A stretch of DNA of 11,523 nucleotides from Candidatus Aminicenantes bacterium UBA4085. Lineage in GTDB: Bacteria; Acidobacteriota; Aminicenantia; Aminicenantales; UBA4085. Under the pieces are notes generated by a model. That model had not been told where the DNA came from and made no database searches. It saw only the letters and a list, made by a program, of their open reading frames with translations. Positions 5,144 through 11,523 of the stretch are shown here, piece by piece. Within the stretch, counting starts at the first letter, position 1; each line of letters starts with the position of its first letter. The stretch lies in the NCBI GenBank assembly GCA_002383325.1, contig DFYJ01000021.1, positions 1 through 11,523 of the forward strand. The letters run 5' to 3'. The position numbers were made by a program, and so were the translations under genes.

Positions 5144-6319
5144 ATGATAAAGAGGAGAGTTCTGCCTGTTCTGAGTGACCGCCTGAGGGAAGCTCCCGCC
5201 GTTGTTCTTCTCGGGCCGCGCCAATCCGGCAAGACAACGTTGGCGCTAAGCTTGGCAAAGACGTTGGATTCAATATATCTGGACCTTGAATCCGAGCCCG
5301 ATCGAGCGAAGCTTTCTGATCCGACGCTCTATCTCTCAGAGCACACGGGGCGATTGGTCATCCTGGACGAGATCCACAAGATGCCCGGCCTTTTCCCTGC
5401 ATTGCGGGGGCTCATCGATCAGGCCCGCCGCGGCGGCCGGCGTCAAGGCCTTTACCTCCTTCTTGGCTCAGCCTCAATGGATCTGCTCAAGCAATCAGGG
5501 GAAACTCTGGCCGGCCGGGTCAGCTACCTTGAATTGAATCCCTTTGACGTCACCGAAACCGGGAACGAGCCGTCGGAGTTGGACCGGCTCTGGCTCCGCG
5601 GCGGCTTCCCGGAGAGCTATCTTGCCTCTACGGATGTCGCCAGCTTGCGTTGGCGGCGGGATTTCGTTCGCTCCTATCTGGAGAGGGATATCCCCCAGTT
5701 CAGGCCGCGCCTGGCGGCTGAGACGATGCGCCGCCTGTGGAGCATGCTGGCCCATATGCAGGGCGGGCTGTTGAACGTAGCCCAGCTTGCCCGCAACATC
5801 GGCCTCGATTCGAGGCAGGCCGGCGGTTACCTCGATCTGCTGGTCGATCTCCTGATCGTCCGGCGGCTGGCGCCATGGCACGCCAACGCGGGGAAGCGCT
5901 TGGTCAAGTCGCCCAAGGTCTATGTGCGCGACAGCGGCCTGCTCCATGCGCTCTTGGCGATCAGGGATAGAGAGACGCTGCTTTCTCATCCAGTCGTCGG
6001 CTCGAGCTGGGAGGGATTCGTCATCGAAAACATGCTAAATGTGGCGTCCGATGGAGTCCAGGGCTTCTTCTACCGGACCGGGGGAGGAGCGGAGATCGAT
6101 CTCGTCCTGACCTTTCCCTCCGGCGGATCGTGGGCCATCGAGATCAAGCGCAGCCTGACGCCCCGGCCGGAGAAAGGCTTCCATGTGGCCTGCGAGGATA
6201 TCCGTCCCGAGCGGAAGATCGTCGTCTACCCGGGGCGCGAAGCGTTTCCAATAGGTAGCGGCACTCAGGCCATGCCCGTCGGCGATCTGATCAAGGAGCT
6301 GATAGGAAAAGCGGTCTGA
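5144..6319 (+). CDS. AAA_14 / DUF4143 ATPase
   Basis: The 391-residue protein has the two-domain layout of this large family. The N-terminal AAA_14 P-loop domain carries Walker A G24-P-R-Q-S-G-K30-T-T, Walker B LVILD75-E76-I-H and a sensor-like LLLGSAS (about 105-111). The C-terminal DUF4143 domain contains GGFPESYLAS and a SYLERDI helix, a winged-helix-like stretch (LLNVAQLARNIGLDSRQAGGYLDLL) and the end domain GGGAEIDLVL...WAIEIKRS. That last part resembles a PD-(D/E)XK-type core (D319, E333-I-K335); whether it cuts DNA is unproven for the family. The start is typical for the family (MIKRR) despite lacking an upstream ribosome site. It leads a same-strand run with gaps of 13 bases or less. 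Members are very common and often found in accessory regions; the role here is unknown. Confidence 0.88.
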   Translation: MIKRRVLPVLSDRLREAPAVVLLGPRQSGKTTLALSLAKTLDSIYLDLESEPDRAKLSDPTLYLSEHTGRLVILDEIHKMPGLFPALRGLIDQARRGGRRQGLYLLLGSASMDLLKQSGETLAGRVSYLELNPFDVTETGNEPSELDRLWLRGGFPESYLASTDVASLRWRRDFVRSYLERDIPQFRPRLAAETMRRLWSMLAHMQGGLLNVAQLARNIGLDSRQAGGYLDLLVDLLIVRRLAPWHANAGKRLVKSPKVYVRDSGLLHALLAIRDRETLLSHPVVGSSWEGFVIENMLNVASDGVQGFFYRTGGGAEIDLVLTFPSGGSWAIEIKRSLTPRPEKGFHVACEDIRPERKIVVYPGREAFPIGSGTQAMPVGDLIKELIGKAV

Positions 6320-6332
6320 TCAAGGGGGTGGC

Positions 6333-7058
6333 ATGCGCGTCTTCATAACGACTTGTTCGAGAAACAAAGCGCCCGGCGGGTTCCCTTATGACAGGTACTA
6401 TTGGCACTGGCGGAAGCGGGCCGAGATCCTGGAACGTCGGTATGAGATCCTCGGGCTGCTCCATGACGGGACGCTGAAGACGAAGAAAGAGCCTCCCAAG
6501 GAGGGGTTGGACTTCTTCGTCGACGCGATGGACGGACTCTATCTGCCGGCGGTGGAGCGATACGGCGCAGGCTCCTTCGTGGGCGGCTTGAGCGAAGCCA
6601 AGCCGAATATGGTCAGTTGGCCGATGAGGAACCGGATCTACTTCCTGTCCGCTCTTTACGGCCTCGTCCATTACAGAGAGCCGATCCAGGACTACGACCT
6701 ATTGAAAGATAGGCGGCTTCAAAAGATCTGGGAGAGGTCCCCGGTCATCACCGATGCGCTCATCAACGAATTGGATGTCTACAGGAACGATTGCCGAATC
6801 ATCGACTGCACGGTGAATCCTGATTACCGCGAGCTGGTCGACTGGAAGAGACTGAGAAAAGAGGGATTCACCGTCTGGCATGTCGTCCCGAAGGGCCGGA
6901 CGAAGGAAAGGCGGGCCCGCTGGTTGAGCGGCTTCCTGGCCGGCGATGCCGATGCCCATCCGGAGCTGTTCGAGAAGGGCGGCAGGTTCGGTTCGATTTC
7001 CCTTCGAACCGAGCTTCCCGCTCAATATTTCCCACGCCATGAAAGATCTGCCAGATAA
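6333..7058 (+). CDS. YaaA / DUF6884-like protein
   Basis: The 241-residue protein opens with MRVFITTC8-S9-R-N-K12, a strand followed by the Cys-Ser-x-x-Lys signature of the DUF6884/YaaA-type fold. It later carries S106-A-L-Y-G-L-V followed by E116-P-I-Q-D-Y-D-L, equivalent to the family's SAxYGLxxxxxxIxxYDL block. Between them is a longer charged segment (about 30-100). The tail, with WHVVPKGRTKERRARWLSGF, is basic and could contact nucleic acid. The assignment comes from these two motifs only, so it is a fold-level call. E. coli YaaA is a peroxide-stress and iron-related protein with DNA-binding features; most relatives are uncharacterised. The start is clear: AAGGGGGTGG sits directly upstream, 13 bases after the DUF4143 stop. 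The 3' end overlaps the next ORF by 20 bases, implying coupled expression. Confidence 0.5.
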   Translation: MRVFITTCSRNKAPGGFPYDRYYWHWRKRAEILERRYEILGLLHDGTLKTKKEPPKEGLDFFVDAMDGLYLPAVERYGAGSFVGGLSEAKPNMVSWPMRNRIYFLSALYGLVHYREPIQDYDLLKDRRLQKIWERSPVITDALINELDVYRNDCRIIDCTVNPDYRELVDWKRLRKEGFTVWHVVPKGRTKERRARWLSGFLAGDADAHPELFEKGGRFGSISLRTELPAQYFPRHERSAR

Positions 7059-7353
7059 TCTCAAGAGCTTCATCCAAGACTCCGCCTGGACGTTCGCCAA
7101 GACCTATGCCGCCACATGGCCCCATGAGTACATCGTGCAGGAGAGGGTGGATCGCGATCTGTTCCTGAAGCTAGCCGACCATATCGACAAAAATGGCTAT
7201 GAGTCCAATTTCTATCAAAAGAAGCTGATTTACTTCGATTACGGCGGCCGCACGTACTGGCATATGGGAAATATCATCAACCGATGCCTGGAGGCCGATA
7301 CGTACCAGAGGCGGGAGAGAGACGGGCGGCTGCCGAAGACGCCGCAAATGTAG
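7039..7353 (+). CDS. Conserved small protein of unknown function (104 aa)
   Basis: From ATG 7039 this is 104 residues with a dense aromatic/His pattern: W17-T-F-A-K-T...W27-P-H-E-Y-I-V (17-33), a helix DRDLFLKLADHIDKNGY (38-54), then LIYFDYGGRTYWHMG (63-77) and INRC. I recall a family of uncharacterised proteins sharing this FAKT...PHEY and DGxxYWxMG arrangement, often annotated only as hypothetical; I know no function. An upstream ATG (6946) would prepend residues that are out-of-frame translation of the YaaA-like gene, so I reject it. The start lies inside the end of that gene (20-base overlap) with no obvious ribosome site, consistent with translational coupling. The next gene follows after ten bases. 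H29, E30, D67 and H75 are candidate functional residues by conservation from memory. Confidence 0.7.
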   Translation: MKDLPDNLKSFIQDSAWTFAKTYAATWPHEYIVQERVDRDLFLKLADHIDKNGYESNFYQKKLIYFDYGGRTYWHMGNIINRCLEADTYQRRERDGRLPKTPQM

Positions 7354-7363
7354 GAAAAGCGAA

Positions 7364-10003
7364 ATGCGCATAACGTTCGATCCAGCCTTTGATCGGGGCG
7401 GGTGGCCGGGGCCGCTGGGAGACGGGGCGAAGACGGCCGCGGTTGGAGAGGCCTGGGACGGGACGATCCGCCTGCGGGGGCATCTGGAGGCCGCGCTCGG
7501 CCTGACAGGCCTATTCCCGTCGACCGCGGAACGGGTGGCCGCCCTGGCCAAGGCCATGCGCGAGGCCGAGGGATTCTGGAGCGAATCGGCCGAGAAAGAC
7601 CCCCTCGGCGCCGCGCGGGCCATCCTGCGCTGGCTGGATTGGCTCGTCGCCCACGGCTGGGATGGAAGGGCCCCGGCCGGTGGTGACGTCCCGCGGAGGC
7701 TCAAGGATCTGTCCGAGCTCTATCCCATGACCCCTTCCGGCGGATCGGACCGGCTGGTCGCGATCCTTCGCGCCTTGGACAAGCGCCGGCCCGACATCGA
7801 GTCGATCACGAGCTATGAGCCGATCGCACGTCTCCTCCCGCTATGGCAGGCGATCTTCGCCAAGCTGAAGGCGCAGGGCGTCAAGATCAGCGAGATCGGA
7901 GACCCCAAACCCGCGGCGTCCGCCTCGTCTGACCTCGGCAAAGCCCGGCAGAAGAAATTCTCCCCCTCCGGGGACGGCTCGCTGCTTCTCTTTCGCCCCT
8001 ACAATCCCCTCGACGCGGCCGAAAGCGCGGCGGTGTGGCTGGCCTCGCTGACGGATCTATCAAGCGTCGTCGTCGTCTCTCCCGATGTGGCCCTTGACGA
8101 AGCGCTGCGCCGCTTCGGTCTGCCCGCGCTCGGCGCCCGCGAGGAGTCGAACGACGACCCCTGGCTTCAGATCCTGCCGCTGGTGCTGGCCATGGGCTGG
8201 AACCCGCCCGATCCCCAGCGCGCGCTCGAGCTGCTGCTCCTTCCCGACGGCCCGGTGCCGGGGAGGATCGCCCGGCGGCTTCGCGACGCCCTGCGGCATT
8301 GGCCCTCGGTCGGCAGTCCCGACTGGGACCACGCCCTGAGTGAGGAGCTGAAGGCGGTGGAGGACGTCCGCCGGCGCGAGCCTCTTTGCGAGCGGCTGGG
8401 GGCTATCTTTCGGGCCGACGCGGAAATCCGGGAGCCTTATCCCGCTCCGGCTCTTCACGCCCGGGCGGCTGCCGTCCGCAAGTGGGCCGCGGCGCGCCGC
8501 CATATCAAACCCGAGCCGCCCGACGACCTGGCGGCCGGATTGGACGCCGTCATCCTGCAGTGCAATCTTTTCGAGAGGCTGGTGGACCTGAACGGCGCGC
8601 AGGCCCTCTCCGAGCCCCAGCTCCTGAAGCTCACGGCCCAGGCGGCGGAGTCGGTGCGCTCCAACCGCCGCTTCGAGGCCCAGGCGGGATTGGCGGCGGT
8701 GGCCTCGCCCGAGGCGGTGGCCGGCCCGGCCAGGATCGTAGTCTGGTGGGACTTCACCCACGACGCGGCGAGAGAGCCGTTCTCTCTGCCTCTATCGCGG
8801 GCGGAGCTTGGGGGATTGGAGGCCGTAGGGGTGCGCCTGACCCCGGCCACGGAGCTTGCGGCCGACCAGGTCCGAAGGCAGCGGCGGCCGCTCCTTCATG
8901 CGCGGGAGACGTTGCTTCTTGTCTGCCCGGTCTTCGGCGAGGACGGCGAGGAGCGCCACCCGCATCCCTTGTGGGACGAAGTGCTGGCCGGGATCGGCGG
9001 CGACGCGGAGAAGGCCAGAATCGAGACGCGCACCCTCGCGCCGCGTAGGAAGGTTAGGATGCGCATGGACGAGCGGCTGCCGGTGCCCGAGGCGCGGCGG
9101 ATATGGACGGCGGTGCCGAAGAGTATCGCGGTGCCGGAGCGCCATTCGCCGACGGCCCTGGAGGCCCTGATCGGCTGCCCCTTCAAGTGGACGATGCAGT
9201 ACGCGGGGAAGCTGAGCGAGCCCGAGTCGGCGGCGCTTGCGGACAATAACAGGCTCCTGGGCAATTTGTCGCACGAGGTTCTAGCCGAGGTGATGCGGGG
9301 CGATCCGGGGGACCCCGACGAGGCGAGGGAGCGGGCGAGAGAGCTGTTCGACACGCTGGGCCCGAAGCTGGCCGCGCCTTTGTTTCTGCCCGGGGCGCCG
9401 ATCCAGATCGCGGCCGCGCGCCAGGCTACCGAGGACGCGGCCAGCGACCTGGTCGCGATCCTGCGCAAGTCCAAGCTCCACGTCAAGGAGGTCGAGGGCT
9501 GGGTCAAGGGCAAGAGCGGCGGGCTCGACCTCAACGGGAGGGTCGACCTGCTGGCGGGCGATCCGGAGGTGGTCGTCGACTTGAAGTGGCAGGGCGACAG
9601 GTTTTTCAAGGACAAGCTGAAGAACGGCACGGCCCTGCAGCTTGCGGCCTACGGCAAGATGCTGGCCGGCAAGGGCGGGATTCCGCCGGCGGCCTACTTC
9701 GTCATCAGCACGCAGCGGCTCATCGCCCAGGAGGGCGCGCCGTTCAAGGGCCATGACGGCATCGAAGGCCCGCCGCTGGAGGAGACGTGGAGGGCGGTCG
9801 AGGCATCCACGCACGAGCGGCTGAAGGAGATACAGGCCGGCAAGGTGGAGGCGGCGGCCGTGCCGATGGGCGCGGGAACCGGGGAGGACGCCGGGGTGGT
9901 TGAGGAAGACGCGCTGGAGGGAGGGAAGATCCGCATCGTCCCGCCCTGCAGGTACTGCTCCTTCGGCTTTTTGTGCGGCATCGAGTGGGAGGCAGGGCGA
10001 TGA
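7364..10003 (+). CDS. AddB-like PD-(D/E)XK nuclease with C-terminal 4Fe-4S cluster
   Basis: The 879-residue protein has an N-terminal and middle region resembling a degenerate UvrD-type helicase fold (VVVVSPDVALDEALRRFG, LQILPLVLAMGW, ALELLLLPDGPVPG) with no intact Walker A, followed by a RecB/AddB-type nuclease. Nuclease landmarks are H637 in NLSHEVLAEV, R-V-D728-L-L, V-V-D739-L-K741-W and Q759-L-A-A-Y763. Four cysteines, C605 (GCPF) and C862-x2-C865-x5-C871, match the AddB-type iron-sulphur staple that encloses the nuclease domain. In AddAB complexes this subunit cuts one strand and the inactive helicase part scans DNA; that role is inferred. At 879 residues it is shorter than classical AddB (about 1,150). 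AGGA lies eight bases before ATG. The stop overlaps the helicase gene by ATGA, the order expected for an AddB-AddA pair. Housekeeping or accessory status cannot be decided here. Confidence 0.85.
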   Translation: MRITFDPAFDRGGWPGPLGDGAKTAAVGEAWDGTIRLRGHLEAALGLTGLFPSTAERVAALAKAMREAEGFWSESAEKDPLGAARAILRWLDWLVAHGWDGRAPAGGDVPRRLKDLSELYPMTPSGGSDRLVAILRALDKRRPDIESITSYEPIARLLPLWQAIFAKLKAQGVKISEIGDPKPAASASSDLGKARQKKFSPSGDGSLLLFRPYNPLDAAESAAVWLASLTDLSSVVVVSPDVALDEALRRFGLPALGAREESNDDPWLQILPLVLAMGWNPPDPQRALELLLLPDGPVPGRIARRLRDALRHWPSVGSPDWDHALSEELKAVEDVRRREPLCERLGAIFRADAEIREPYPAPALHARAAAVRKWAAARRHIKPEPPDDLAAGLDAVILQCNLFERLVDLNGAQALSEPQLLKLTAQAAESVRSNRRFEAQAGLAAVASPEAVAGPARIVVWWDFTHDAAREPFSLPLSRAELGGLEAVGVRLTPATELAADQVRRQRRPLLHARETLLLVCPVFGEDGEERHPHPLWDEVLAGIGGDAEKARIETRTLAPRRKVRMRMDERLPVPEARRIWTAVPKSIAVPERHSPTALEALIGCPFKWTMQYAGKLSEPESAALADNNRLLGNLSHEVLAEVMRGDPGDPDEARERARELFDTLGPKLAAPLFLPGAPIQIAAARQATEDAASDLVAILRKSKLHVKEVEGWVKGKSGGLDLNGRVDLLAGDPEVVVDLKWQGDRFFKDKLKNGTALQLAAYGKMLAGKGGIPPAAYFVISTQRLIAQEGAPFKGHDGIEGPPLEETWRAVEASTHERLKEIQAGKVEAAAVPMGAGTGEDAGVVEEDALEGGKIRIVPPCRYCSFGFLCGIEWEAGR

Positions 10004-11523
10004 GCGCCATCGAGATCGTGTCGGCGAGCGCGGGGAGCGGCAAGACCTACGAGCTGGCCAGGATTCTGGAGGAGGCCGTGCGGACGGGGGAGGTGCGGCC
10101 CGAGGCGGTGGTGGCCACCACGTTCACGCGGAAGGCGGCGGCCGAGCTGAAGGAGCGGGTCAGGCGGCGGCTGCTGGAGGCCGGGATGGCCGAGCAGGCC
10201 CAGCGGCTGAACGCGGCCGTGATGGGCACGGTCAACTCCGTGTGCAGCCAGTTTGTGACCGATTTCGCTTTTGACCTGGGGCTGTCGCCGGAGCTGCGGG
10301 TGCTGGACGAAGATGCGGCGGCGACGGCGCTGCGGAAAGCCCTCACGGGCGTGCTGTGCCAGGAGACCGACGACAGCGCGGCCAGGCTGCCGCGGACGTT
10401 CTGGGAATGGGAGCCCGAGGCGCTCATCCGGGACGTGCTCGAGCTGGCCAGGGCCAACGGGCTGGATGCGGAGGGGTTGAAGGCGTCGCGCAACCGCTGC
10501 CTGCGGGAGATCGACGAGCTGCTGGGCGAACCGACCGAGGATGAAGCCTGCCTGACGAAGAAGATCGGCGAGGCGATCCAAGCCTTTTTGAGGGAGTATG
10601 GGAAGGGCGGGGATGCGACGAAAGCCTCGGCGGGGGCGGCCGACAAGGCCCGGCAGTTCCTGGGGGACTTGCGGGCCGGCCGGGTCATGAAGTGGCAGCA
10701 GTGGTCGGGGATGGCCGGGCTGGGAGCGGCGAAGAAGTCGGCCGCGCACGCGGGGCCGATCGAGGAGCTGGCGGCGGCGCATGTCAGGCTGCCGTCTTTC
10801 AGGCGGGACATTGAGGCGGCTGTCTACACGATCTTCGACCTGGCGGCGCGGGCGCTGGAGACTTATCGCGCCTACAAGGAAGAGCACGGCCTGATCGACT
10901 TCATCGATCAGGAGAGCCTGGCCCTGGAGCTGCTGGGGAGAGACGAGGTGAGGGAGCGGCTGGAGGGGCGGTTCGACCTGGTGCTGGTGGACGAGTTCCA
11001 GGATACGAGCCCGATCCAATTGGCCATCTTCCTCAGGCTGGCCGGGCTGGCCAAGAGAAGCGTGTGGGTGGGCGATCAGAAGCAGTCGATCTTCGGATTC
11101 CGGGGGGCGGACCCGGAGCTGATGAACGCGGCCATCGACACGATCTTGGGTGGGCAGGCGCCGCGGACGCTGGGAAAATCGTGGCGCAGCCGGCCGACGC
11201 TGGTGCGGGTGACGTCGGAGCTGTTTGCGCAGGCGTTCCCGCGGCACGGCATACCGAGCGAGCGGGTCAGGCTGGAGGCGGCGAGGGAGGGCGAGCCGGG
11301 CGGGCTCGGGCCGGTCGTGGAGCGCTGGTACCCGCGGGCGGACGGCCGGAGGAGGGCCGACAAGACGGCGGCGCTGGCGGCCGGAATCAAAGAGGCGCTG
11401 GCGGATGGGGCCGTGCTGGTGAGGGACAGAGAGACGGGCGAGGCGCGGCGGGCCGAGGCGCGGGACGTGGCGGTGCTGTGCCGGACCAATAGGACGGCGG
11501 CATTGATCGCGGAGGGACTGGCT
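10000..11523 (+). CDS. UvrD-like helicase, AddA/RecB type, N-terminal 508 residues (runs off right edge)
   Basis: The frame opens at ATG 10000-10002, overlapping the nuclease stop, and stays open to the window end. Superfamily 1A helicase motifs appear in order: Walker A A9-S-A-G-S-G-K15-T16, motif Ia T40-T-F-T-R-K-A-A-A-E-L, motif Ic-like GTVNSVCSQF, Walker B LVLVD331-E332-F-Q-D, motif III VGD359-Q-K-Q-S-I-F-G-F-R368-G-A-D, and motif IV SWRSRPTLV (394-402). The AGSGKT plus DEFQDTSPIQ combination is typical of RecB/AddA rather than UvrD or Rep. A 2B/1B insertion of usual size separates Ia from Walker B. AddA proteins carry a nuclease domain near their C-terminus; that part lies outside the window, so I cannot say whether this one has it. 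Together with the upstream gene it should form a DNA-end resection complex. Confidence 0.92.
   Translation, partial: MSAIEIVSASAGSGKTYELARILEEAVRTGEVRPEAVVATTFTRKAAAELKERVRRRLLEAGMAEQAQRLNAAVMGTVNSVCSQFVTDFAFDLGLSPELRVLDEDAAATALRKALTGVLCQETDDSAARLPRTFWEWEPEALIRDVLELARANGLDAEGLKASRNRCLREIDELLGEPTEDEACLTKKIGEAIQAFLREYGKGGDATKASAGAADKARQFLGDLRAGRVMKWQQWSGMAGLGAAKKSAAHAGPIEELAAAHVRLPSFRRDIEAAVYTIFDLAARALETYRAYKEEHGLIDFIDQESLALELLGRDEVRERLEGRFDLVLVDEFQDTSPIQLAIFLRLAGLAKRSVWVGDQKQSIFGFRGADPELMNAAIDTILGGQAPRTLGKSWRSRPTLVRVTSELFAQAFPRHGIPSERVRLEAAREGEPGGLGPVVERWYPRADGRRRADKTAALAAGIKEALADGAVLVRDRETGEARRAEARDVAVLCRTNRTAALIAEGLA

Noticed and set aside
9694..11247. 517-codon minus-strand open frame opposite the nuclease and helicase genes.
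   Set aside because: Its composition is dominated by Arg, Pro, Gln and Leu. It spans two well-supported plus-strand genes with intact motifs, so it is an antisense shadow.

Overview
The window is dense bacterial DNA, mostly GC-rich coding sequence, with short AT-rich islands at promoters (about 1-530, 2050-2115 and 5055-5145). Three near-consensus sigma-70-type promoters, Shine-Dalgarno-like sites and ATGA stop/start overlaps point to a bacterium. I cannot assign a phylum from sequence alone. I see no tRNA, rRNA, CRISPR array, transposase or integrase.

Region by region. (1) At the left edge, on the minus strand, is the N-terminal start of a DUF262 (GmrSD/SspE-like) protein. It begins with GTG and runs off the window. 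(2) A consensus promoter at 484-511 drives a leader of about 165 nt that contains a clear stem-loop. The leader precedes a DUF6569/ARPP-1-type gene, two GC-rich hairpins and a small acidic ORF of 85 aa. (3) A class II Fic AMP-transferase follows, with its own promoter and a 9-bp inverted repeat embracing the -35 region. (4) Directly after fic lies an RNase J-like metallo-beta-lactamase/beta-CASP gene that has lost its N-terminal part. It overlaps a HAD phosphatase gene by ATGA. (5) A 14-bp dyad and a promoter at 5108-5136 head a tight same-strand run of five genes: an AAA_14/DUF4143 ATPase, a YaaA/DUF6884-like protein, a conserved 104-aa protein, an AddB-like PD-(D/E)XK Fe-S nuclease, and an AddA/RecB-like UvrD helicase cut by the right edge.

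Functional reading. The right half looks like a DNA-end-processing operon: helicase plus Fe-S nuclease, with three accessory proteins in front. The left half is accessory in character: DUF262, ARPP-1, an autoregulated-looking Fic, and a housekeeping-type RNase J-like gene apparently broken next to fic. The most interesting candidates for an undescribed system are the five-gene run with its YaaA-like/104-aa overlapping pair, and the fic unit with its dyad operator. The AddAB-like pair itself could be the cell's ordinary recombinational repair nuclease, and nothing in the window excludes that.
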